Part shown: piece by piece, positions 1-6,023 of the stretch
Numbering within the stretch: position 1 is the stretch's first letter
Layout of the letters: each line of letters opens with the position of its first letter
Notes under the pieces: generated by a model
Seen by the model: only the letters and a program-made list of their open reading frames with translations
The model's database searches: none
What the model was told of the DNA's origin: nothing
NCBI GenBank assembly: GCA_013360535.1
Contig: JABWBL010000132.1
Location: forward strand, 1-12,783
Reading direction: 5' to 3'
DNA length: 12,783 nt
Source: Planctomycetaceae bacterium
Lineage (GTDB): Bacteria > Planctomycetota > UBA1135 > GCA-002686595
Program-made: the position numbers and the translations under genes

Positions 1-193
1 GCGAGGGATGCGGCGCCAAGCGGGGGGGACGCGGCGCCAATCGGAATACCGAGCCAGAGCAATTTTTTCTGCAAACTGCGGCCTGCGTCCACGGCAACGC
101 CGTCGACGCAGGCCGCAGTTTGCAGAAAAAATTGCTCTGGCTCGGTATTCCGATTGGCGCCGCGTCCCCCCCGCTTGGCGCCGCATCCCTCGC
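1..193. repeat. Giant near-perfect inverted repeat (palindrome) at the window edge
   Basis: Bases 1-89 are the exact reverse complement of bases 105-193. Inside the 15-base centre, 91-95 (acggc) pairs with 99-103 (gccgt) around an aac loop, leaving only a C/C mismatch (90/104). The whole 193 bases therefore fold as one hairpin centred on base 97. Since base 1 pairs with base 193, the true left limit cannot be seen. The T run (63-68) lies before the stem and the A run (126-131) after it on both strands, which is the opposite of an intrinsic terminator. It could be a real hairpin, a replicon end or a fold-back assembly artefact; the sequence alone cannot separate these. Confidence 0.95.
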
Positions 194-252
194 GCCGACG
201 CGTTTCCAGCTGACCGCACGACGCGCGCCCGCGCGCTCCGTACCCTGTCGCG

Positions 253-1521
253 GTGAAACTCGATCCTGTCGTGTCTGCCGTGCCGCCTGCGCCCGAAGGG
301 GGCGTGTGGCCGCTCGTGATCGTCGGTTGTGGCGCCGCTGGAATGCTCGCCGGCATCTTCGCGGGGCGCCGCGGCGTGCGCACGCTGCTGCTCGAGACGC
401 GACCGCGGCCGGGCGCCAAGATCCGCGTGTCGGGCGGCGGGCGCTGCAACGTCCTGCCGAGCGTGTCGACGCTCGACGACTTCCACACCGAAGGCTCGCG
501 CAACGCGCTCAAGAACCTGCTCGCGTCGTGGCCGCTCACGAAAGTGCGCGAGTTCTTCGAGAGCGAGCTGGGGGTCGCGCTCAAGGTCGAGGACACGGGC
601 AAGGTGTTCCCCGTAAGCGACGACGCGGGCGAAGTGCTCGACGCGTTGCTCTCCGAGCTCGCGCACGTCGGTGCGACGGTCGTCGGCGGCGTGCGCGCGG
701 AAGAGCTGCAAACGCTCGAAAATGCCGCGGATGGCGCACGTTTTGAGCTCTCGCTCACCGGCGGCAGCGTGCTGCGCGCGCGTTCGGTCGTGCTCGCCAC
801 CGGCGGGCTCTCGTTGCCGAAGACCGGCTCCGACGGCTGGGGCTTCGGCGTCGCGCACAAGCTCGGGCACAGCGTGTTGCGCCGCTATCCCGCGCTCGTG
901 CCGCTCGAGACGAAGCACTCGCGCTGGCACGACCTCGCCGGAATCTCGCTGCCCGTGCGCCTGAGCGCGCACAAGGGCGACAAGCTGCTCGCCACGCGCA
1001 CCGGCGACCTGCTGTTCACGCACAAGGGCTTCAGCGGCCCGGTCGTGCTCGACATGTCGCGCTTCATCACCGGCCCGGGCAACGAGGACGTCACGCTCGT
1101 CGCGGGTTTCGGCGGCCGCGGATTCGAGGAGTGGGACACGCTCCTGCGCCAGGGCGGCACGCGCACCGTGCTCCTGTGCCTGCGCGAGCACCTGCCGCGG
1201 CGCCTCGTCAGCACACTCGTCGAAGTCGCGCACGTCGACCCCGAGCGCAAGCTCGCCGAGCTCCCCCGCGAGGAACGCCGCCGCCTCGTCCAGACCCTCG
1301 GCTCCTGCCCGCTGCCCATCGACGGCGACGAGGGCTACCGCACCGCCGAAGTCACCGGCGGCGGCGTCGCGCTCGAGGAAGTCTCGACCAAGACCCTCGA
1401 ATCGCGCCGCATTCCCGGCCTCTTCTTCTGCGGCGAGATCCTCGACGTCACCGGCCGCATCGGCGGCTTCAACTTCCTCTGGTCTTGGATCTCCGGCCGC
1501 CGCGTCGGCGAATCCGTCTGA
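253..1521 (+). CDS. HI0933/YhiN/BaiN-family FAD-dependent oxidoreductase
   Basis: This is a 422-residue flavoprotein of the HI0933-like family, a usual length for that group. An N-terminal Rossmann dinucleotide-binding motif GCGAAG is at residues 25-30, with the acidic ribose-binding end of strand 2 (LLLET) near 45-49. The family signature KIRVSGGGRCNV is at 56-67, followed by LATGGLSLPKTGSDGWGF at 181-198 and LFTHKGFSGPVVL at 254-266. The conserved C-terminal FAD-contact block FFCGEILDVTGRIGGFN starts at 391. The start is GTG at 253; the next internal ATG falls after the Rossmann glycines and would destroy the fold. No clear Shine-Dalgarno sequence is visible. The substrate is unknown: relatives are annotated as aminoacetone oxidase-like or as BaiN-like reductases, and neither can be assigned here. 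It stands alone, 60 bases after the palindrome and convergent with the next feature. Confidence 0.93.
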   Translation: MKLDPVVSAVPPAPEGGVWPLVIVGCGAAGMLAGIFAGRRGVRTLLLETRPRPGAKIRVSGGGRCNVLPSVSTLDDFHTEGSRNALKNLLASWPLTKVREFFESELGVALKVEDTGKVFPVSDDAGEVLDALLSELAHVGATVVGGVRAEELQTLENAADGARFELSLTGGSVLRARSVVLATGGLSLPKTGSDGWGFGVAHKLGHSVLRRYPALVPLETKHSRWHDLAGISLPVRLSAHKGDKLLATRTGDLLFTHKGFSGPVVLDMSRFITGPGNEDVTLVAGFGGRGFEEWDTLLRQGGTRTVLLCLREHLPRRLVSTLVEVAHVDPERKLAELPREERRRLVQTLGSCPLPIDGDEGYRTAEVTGGGVALEEVSTKTLESRRIPGLFFCGEILDVTGRIGGFNFLWSWISGRRVGESV

Positions 1522-1536
1522 CGCCGCGCGGGCCGT

Positions 1537-1732
1537 TCAGCGCGTGATCGCGAGGCGGATGGCGTTGGAGCGGTTGGAGGCGAAGGAGGCGGCGGGGTCG
1601 CGGGACCAGTATTGGCTGTAGACGAAGACGCCGGGGACGAAAGGTGCCGGAGCAATCGGTGCCGGTGGTGGAACCGCCGGAGTTCTGGAGCGGCGTGCGG
1701 CGCGTCGGTGACAGCACGCACAGCCAGCCGCC
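1537..1732 (-). pseudogene. Orphan 3' remnant of a planctomycete-type surface-protein C-terminal domain
   Basis: Read on the minus strand, this piece encodes GWLCVLSPTRRTPLQNSGG, then TTGTDCSGTF. After a frame change at the four-base G run (plus strand 1633-1636) it reads GVFVYSQYWSRDPAASF and ends LAITR plus a TGA at 1537-1539. It matches the 3' end of the beta-helix gene at 4698-4905: 1542-1641 is identical base for base to 4703-4802, and 1642-1732 is about 90% identical to its counterpart. The match stops abruptly at 1732 and no upstream gene body remains, so this is a truncated copy. Relative to the other copy it also lacks 12 bases next to the frameshift. It is probably non-coding debris left by duplication or recombination. 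Confidence 0.85.
1542..1641. repeat. 100-base exact direct repeat, copy 1 (partner 4703-4802)
   Basis: All 100 bases are identical to 4703-4802 in the same orientation. The block covers the last ~32 codons of the surface-protein C-terminal domain but not its stop codon: the remnant ends in TGA after Arg, the other copy in TAG after Pro. Flanking homology drops to about 90% on one side and to nothing on the other, which suggests recent gene conversion or duplication. Confidence 0.95.
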
Positions 1733-1791
1733 CCGCCTCAGGGCGTTCGTGGGGAGGTCGCCCGTCGCGTCGGATTGCGCTCAAACGAACG

Positions 1792-1827
1792 CCGGCCGCG
1801 CGCTCCTCCCATGGAACGCGCGGCCGG
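1792..1827 (-). terminator. Strong 11-bp hairpin downstream of the secreted-protein gene; possible terminator
   Basis: Arms 1792-1802 and 1817-1827 are perfectly complementary (ccggccgcgcg/cgcgcggccgg) with a 14-base loop. It begins 40 bases past the stop of the minus-strand gene ending at 1867. The minus strand then reads cgttcgtttgag, a weakly T-rich stretch with no true U tract. It may terminate that gene or protect the transcript 3' end; the role is inferred. Confidence 0.5.
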
Positions 1828-1866
1828 ACCGGAGACAGCGTCGAGTGCCAGCGGGCGAGCCGAAGT

Positions 1867-2628
1867 TCAGATTCCGCTTCCGCTGAGGACACCCACTCGA
1901 GCGGTCAGACCCTCATCGGTCGAACCAACCCCGATGGCACTCACCTGCCCCTCGCCACCCGAGACGTACACGAACAGCACCATGCGGTCGGTGTCGACCC
2001 AACACGTCGCGCCCTGCGCCTCCAAGCCGGAGGCCAGCGCTCGCAGGAGCACCGGTCGGCGCATCCCGGCCGTCAGGTTGACGGTGACCGTGCCCAGGTT
2101 CGTCTCGATCTCGAACACGGAAGCACCCGAGCCGTCGCTCCCGGTGATATCCCCGAGGCACTCGACCTGCGCGAGTGCCGGCATCGAAGGTGACGTGATC
2201 ACGTCCTTCTCGCCGGTCTTGGTGTCGTCCGTCGAGATCTTCTCGATCTTCGCGCTCGTGAAACCGCCCTGCTGGGGGTCGGGGGCCGGGGTGACGATCA
2301 TGCCATTGCCACCGCCAACCGTACTCGCGAGCGGCTGGCCGTTGACCTTGTTCGAGTCCTTGTTGAGCTCCTCGTCGAGCTTCTCCTTGACCTTGGCCAG
2401 CTTCGTCTCGGGCGTGTCGTCGGGCGTCAGCGGCGTCGTGGCCGTGATCGTCTTCTCCTGCTTCTTCCCGTTCGAGTCGATGTACGAGACCTTGACCGTC
2501 GTCTTCTGCTCTCCGGTCCTCGCGGGGTCCCCGAAGAGAATCGAACCTGAACTCCCCAGCCGAACGGTGGCGGTGGCGGTGGCGGTGACGGCGAGCGCGA
2601 GTGCGGCGATTGCAAGAAACAGCTTCAT
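1867..2628 (-). CDS. Secreted protein of unknown family (253 aa)
   Basis: I do not recognise the family. The ATG at 2628 was chosen because GGAGAG lies 7 bases upstream and it opens a clear signal peptide, MKLFLAIAALALAVTATATA. An in-frame start at 2700 would bury that peptide behind 24 residues. Residues 41-63 (TTVKVSYIDSNGKKQEKTIT) look like a short beta segment. Residues 74-92 are charged and helical (KLAKVKEKLDEELNKDSNK). A Gly/Pro-rich linker (104-122) follows, then a C-terminal half with regular beta-like strands (FEIETNLGTVTVNL; MVLFVYVSGGEGQVSAIGV). Two cysteines (157, 209) could form one disulfide. No catalytic motif is visible. It is divergent from the gene at 3049 and followed by a hairpin. 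Third-position base choice is less strictly G/C than in pstS. Export or surface location is inferred from the signal peptide. Confidence 0.82.
   Translation of the reverse strand: MKLFLAIAALALAVTATATATVRLGSSGSILFGDPARTGEQKTTVKVSYIDSNGKKQEKTITATTPLTPDDTPETKLAKVKEKLDEELNKDSNKVNGQPLASTVGGGNGMIVTPAPDPQQGGFTSAKIEKISTDDTKTGEKDVITSPSMPALAQVECLGDITGSDGSGASVFEIETNLGTVTVNLTAGMRRPVLLRALASGLEAQGATCWVDTDRMVLFVYVSGGEGQVSAIGVGSTDEGLTARVGVLSGSGI
2566..2588. repeat. Short GGTGGC hexamer tandem repeat inside the signal-peptide coding region
   Basis: The plus strand carries three ggtggc units in a row plus a partial fourth. On the minus strand it encodes the Thr-Ala run at the signal-peptide cleavage region (residues ~14-20) of the secreted protein. 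A unit gain or loss would add or remove two residues without changing frame. Confidence 0.7.
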
Positions 2629-3048
2629 GATTGATCTCTCCACCCTTGGGATTGCTGCGAATCGGGCCACGTGCGCAAACGCGAGCGCGCGCGCGGCCAA
2701 CCAGAACTCGCCGACACGGTACCCCCCCCCTCCCAGTCGTCAAGTCGATCCTTCGCCCAACTCCGTTCGCCGCGGAAACTGCGGGGTCGGGCGACGACTC
2801 CTGACCCGTCCTATTCACGGGGCTCGTGGCGAAACCACGAGCACGCTGGGGATGCAAGGCGCGAGGATGGCGCCTCCGAGTTGCTGATCGATTCGGCGAG
2901 CCGGTCCGACGGCGCGCAGGTCGGCGCAACTCGAACCCGGCCGGTTCTCGTGGTTGCCCAGCCTGAAGTGGATAGGCTTCCCGGCGGCGCATGAATCACC
3001 ATGCGACGTGACGTGCCCTGAATCTGGCGGAAGTCTGGAAGAGTCAGC
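2629..3048. other. 420-base divergent intergenic region without a supported gene
   Basis: This gap separates the divergent starts at 2628 (minus) and 3049 (plus), so it must hold both promoters, but I see no convincing -35/-10 pair. It contains a nine-C run (2722-2730) and a perfect 8-bp hairpin at 2822-2842 (gctcgtgg, loop cgaaa, ccacgagc). Reading frames here have no ribosome-binding site or protein-like composition, so I call none. Confidence 0.6.
3037..3043 (+). promoter_or_regulatory. Ribosome binding site for the CDS at 3049
   Basis: GGAAGAG lies 5 bases before the ATG at 3049 and supports that start over the in-frame ATG two codons later. Confidence 0.7.
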
Positions 3049-4650
3049 ATGAAGATGCGTGTGCTGTGGCTGCTTGGGTTGTTGCTCGCCGTCGCCATCG
3101 TGGCCCGGTGGTGGTTGGGAGTTGGGTCGATCGAGCACGTGCCCGAGGCCACGCACCCGGCGCAGTCGAGTCTGGCGTCACCGCCGCCGGAGCCGATGCG
3201 AGAAGGAGATATGGGAGTGGAGCGCACGCCCGCGCCGCCGGAGCCGGACGCTTCGTCCAAGGGAGCGGAGCTTGAAGCTGCGGCCTTCTCCGGGCGAGTG
3301 ATGGACTTCGCAGGAAACCCGGTGAGCGCGGTGGCGGTTGAGCTGCGCGGCGGTTCCGAAACGAAAACGTGCAGCTCGGACAGCGCCGGATCGTTCGAGG
3401 TCGAGCTCACCTCCGGCAACTGGATTCTCGAGGCCCGGCACGCCGACTTCGATCGTCACGTCGAGGTCGTCGAATGGATCGATACGTCGCGCGCGCCGCC
3501 GCACGAGATTCGTTTGCGCGCGATTCGGCTCGTCGGAATCCGGTTCGTCGATGAACACGGCGCTCCGCTCCCTGCGACGCTGGCGCAGACACGCGTCGAA
3601 TTGCGGCCGCGGGTTGTGGCGTTCGAAGCCGACGACGCGGGCGTGGCTCCTTTGGAGCACACGGCGAGCTTGCGGTTCCTCACGAAGACCGAGTTGAAGG
3701 CCGAGAGCCCCAAGGACTGGCATGCAGGCCTGCATGTGCCGTTCGGTCGAGTGTGCCTTGCGCAGGCGACCTGTCTTGGCGTCGTGGGTCCGCTGACGCG
3801 GATTTTCCCCAACGATCCGGTCGTGCAGCTCACGCTCCCGATCGATCCGCTCGCAGCGCGACTGGCGAGCGTCGAGATCCGGTTGGTCGACGCCGAGACT
3901 CAGGCGCCGCTTCCGAACGTCAACGTGAGCCTCGTTCCACCCGAGGGTGGCAACCGAATTGGTCCGACGGATGGTGAGGGAAGAGTGTCTTTCGTGGGCG
4001 TCTCCCCAGGTTTCGTCACGTTCTCGGTCTGGGCGCGGGGGTATGCGACCTTGGACCGCGGCCTTGGACTCGAACCGGGTACGAGCGTCTCGGTCGAGTT
4101 CGCGCTCGAGCGAGCGCAGCAGATCCATGGCGTCGCTCGCTACGAGGACGGCACTCCCTTCGCGAGTCGAGCCCTGCACTACTTCGAGCTCAACGCCATT
4201 CAAGAGCCGAAATTTCGCATCGCTTCTCGCTCGATCCGCACTGACGAGGAGGGTCGCTTCACCATCTGGAACACGACGTCCCAGCCGTTGATCGTCGTGC
4301 CGGATGTCTCGAAAGTCGCTGGCGCGAGAACCGCGACGCTCGTCAGGCCGGATGCCGCGAACGAGGTGATCGTGCGGGCAGAACAACGGTTGTGCTTCGC
4401 GAGCGATCGACTCGCTCCCGCGGGCCTCGAGCTGCGCTGCATGGTCCTCGACGCTGCCGGGTACCCGGTGGCTCAATGGCGACAGCGAAGTCCCGTCGCG
4501 GACTGCTGGAAGCTCGCCAGCGGGACCTATCGCGTCGAGTGGGCCTACGAATCCGGCGCGCCGCAGTCCGTGAACGTCGAGGTGCCCGCAACGGGAGCGC
4601 TCCACTTGCCGCTGCACGTCGACGCACCCAAGGGAAGCTCGGGGCGCTGA
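3049..4650 (+). CDS. Exported or membrane-anchored protein with carboxypeptidase-regulatory-like domains
   Basis: This is a 533-residue protein. Residues 4-23 are a hydrophobic segment (VLWLLGLLLAVAIVARWW) without an obvious cleavage site, so it may be a membrane anchor. A Pro/Glu-rich spacer (~30-75) follows. The first regulatory-like beta-sandwich runs ~79-170: FSGRVMDFAGNPVSAVAVEL, then DSAGSFEVEL and the NWILEARHADF strand. A second runs ~273-355: VEIRLVDAETQAPLPNVNVS, then TDGEGRVSFVGVSPG and WARGYATLDRG. A weaker third runs ~358-420: IHGVARYEDGTPFASRAL, then TDEEGRFTI. These CarboxypepD_reg-like folds are non-catalytic modules, and no peptidase motif is present. It is divergent from the secreted protein at 1867-2628 and convergent with the beta-helix gene. 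Third positions are more mixed than in pstS. A surface structural or binding role is likely, but no ligand can be named. Confidence 0.85.
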   Translation: MKMRVLWLLGLLLAVAIVARWWLGVGSIEHVPEATHPAQSSLASPPPEPMREGDMGVERTPAPPEPDASSKGAELEAAAFSGRVMDFAGNPVSAVAVELRGGSETKTCSSDSAGSFEVELTSGNWILEARHADFDRHVEVVEWIDTSRAPPHEIRLRAIRLVGIRFVDEHGAPLPATLAQTRVELRPRVVAFEADDAGVAPLEHTASLRFLTKTELKAESPKDWHAGLHVPFGRVCLAQATCLGVVGPLTRIFPNDPVVQLTLPIDPLAARLASVEIRLVDAETQAPLPNVNVSLVPPEGGNRIGPTDGEGRVSFVGVSPGFVTFSVWARGYATLDRGLGLEPGTSVSVEFALERAQQIHGVARYEDGTPFASRALHYFELNAIQEPKFRIASRSIRTDEEGRFTIWNTTSQPLIVVPDVSKVAGARTATLVRPDAANEVIVRAEQRLCFASDRLAPAGLELRCMVLDAAGYPVAQWRQRSPVADCWKLASGTYRVEWAYESGAPQSVNVEVPATGALHLPLHVDAPKGSSGR

Positions 4651-4652
4651 GG

Positions 4653-4685
4653 CCGCCATCGCGATGCAGTCGCGTGTTGTGGCGG
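4653..4685. terminator. Nested hairpin in the convergent gap; possible bidirectional terminator
   Basis: Outer arms 4653-4658 (ccgcca) and 4680-4685 (tggcgg) enclose an inner stem cgcga/tcgcg. It lies between two genes that end facing each other (stops at 4650 plus and 4698 minus). No U tract is present on either side, so termination is only suggested by position. Confidence 0.3.
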
Positions 4686-4697
4686 GTCTGAGCGTGC

Positions 4698-5886
4698 CTA
4701 CGGCGTGATCGCGAGGCGGATGGCGTTGGAGCGGTTGGAGGCGAAGGAGGCGGCGGGGTCGCGGGACCAGTATTGGCTGTAGACGAAGACGCCGGGGACG
4801 AAGGTCGAAGGCGAAGGTGCCGGTGCAGTCGGTGCCGGCCGTTGAGCCGCCGGAGTTCTGGAGCGGCGTGCGGCGCGTCGGCGACATCACGCAGAGCCAG
4901 CCGCCTTGGTAGGGGAGTTCGCGCGGCGCGAGGCCGTAGCAGAGGAAGCCGGTGCGCTGGTTGAGCTGGTTGGAGCAGGTGACGAGGCATGGGGAGCCGC
5001 TCGTCGCGCTCGCGAGGCCGCTCGACGAGATCGAGGGCGTGCAGCCGGCGCTGTTCACGCGTGCGGTGCAGTAGGTCATCGGCGCCGGGGCGTAGCTCGC
5101 GTCGTAACGCAACGCACCGATGTCGCTGCGCGAGCCATCGGGATCGAGCGGACTCGCCGGATTGCCCGCATCGATTGCGGGCGAGCCCGGCCGCAGGTGC
5201 GCGTCGCCGCCGGTCGGATCCCACAGCAGCGGATCCACTTCGAGATTGCCGGGCCCGAAGAACGACGGCGGGAAGTCGCCGTAGTCGGCGATGGAGTAGC
5301 GGGCATATACGTTCTGGAAGCCGCCCGCGGCGTGGAAGCCCAGCGACAGGATGGTCTCATCGAGCGTGAGGAAGCCCGTGAACGTGTCGACGCTCACGTC
5401 GAACCCGTTGTTCATCAGCGTGCAGCGCTGCAACGTGCCGGTGTACTGCGAATAGACCGCCAGCCACGCGTTGTCGCGCACGATGCAGTTCTCGAGGCTG
5501 GCGTCGAGCAGGTGCACCGCCGCCTTGATGGGCGCCGTGCTTCCCGGCAACCAACCCGTGACCGTGAAGCCGTCGAGCACGCTGAAGTTGTCGAAGCGCA
5601 CGATCGTCCCCGGCAGGGCCGCGCGCAGGGTCGTGACCAGCGGACCGCCGCTGCTGCGGATGCGGACCGACTTGCTGTCGACCAGGACGTTCTCGACGTA
5701 CGTCCCTGGCGCCACGAGCAGCGTGTCGTGATCGAGCGTCGTCGGCCGCGTCGCCGCGTACTGGATGCTCGTGTACGGATCGGCGAGCGTCCCGGTGCCC
5801 GGCGGAGTGCCGTTCCCGTCGACATACCAAGTGCTCTGGGCTGCCGCGGGCAAGGCGGTGATGCAAAGGGCGAGGGCGACACGCAT
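4698..5886 (-). pseudogene. Beta-helix surface protein (choice-of-anchor Q type) with a frameshifted C-terminal domain
   Basis: The ATG at 5886 opens a signal peptide (MRVALALCITALPAAAQ). The mature start WYVDGNG...GTLADPYTSIQYA is typical of right-handed beta-helix proteins. Parallel strand repeats run ~55-205. The block DPLLWDPTGGDAHLRPGSPA with AIDAGNP (218-243) marks a choice-of-anchor Q-like end. A C-terminal domain begins YCTARVNSAGC (272) and parallels residues 474-613 of the neighbouring peptidase. After GTDCTGTFAFDLRP (364) the frame breaks at a four-base G run (plus strand 4794-4797). The family ending GVFVYSQYWSRDP to LAITP and the TAG at 4698 lie one base out of frame. Skipping one base gives 395 residues. 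The domain is also ~15 residues shorter than in the peptidase at this point. Without correction the frame stays open antisense to the preceding gene. It could be a sequencing error, a real decay mutation or a +1 shift site. The N-terminal 360 residues look intact. Confidence 0.8.
4703..4802. repeat. 100-base exact direct repeat, copy 2 (partner 1542-1641)
   Basis: This is identical over 100 bases to the remnant at 1542-1641 and ends within a few bases of the frameshift in the beta-helix gene. Homology continues at about 90% to 4905, after a 12-base stretch (4803-4814) absent from copy 1. Confidence 0.95.
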
Positions 5887-5950
5887 GAAGGGCACTCCGA
5901 AGTTCGAGACGCCTGAAACGGACCGTGCCCCGAGTATGCACCCCACGTCG

Positions 5951-5973
5951 ATCCCGTGGCCGCCCGTCGGGAT
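5951..5973 (-). terminator. Weak hairpin downstream of the M14 peptidase gene
   Basis: Arms atcccg (5951-5956) and cgggat (5968-5973) form a 6-bp stem in the 137-base gap between the peptidase stop and the beta-helix start. There is no U tract. It may be a terminator or incidental. Confidence 0.25.
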
Positions 5974-6023
5974 TCCTCGACAAGTTCGCGACATCGTCGA
6001 GCTCGGAAGGGGCTGCGAACGCG

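Noticed and set aside
61..133. Intrinsic terminator in the palindrome centre
   Set aside because: The A run follows the stem and the T run precedes it on both strands, which is the wrong order for a terminator.
1867..2700. Longer start at 2700 for the secreted unknown protein
   Set aside because: It places 24 residues before a textbook signal peptide, and the ribosome-binding site fits the ATG at 2628.
3178..5886. Uninterrupted minus-strand frame extending the beta-helix protein to about 900 residues
   Set aside because: Its last ~500 residues lie largely antisense to the well-supported gene at 3049-4650 and are Arg/Pro-rich low-quality sequence, while the family's own ending is found one base out of frame at 4698-4797.
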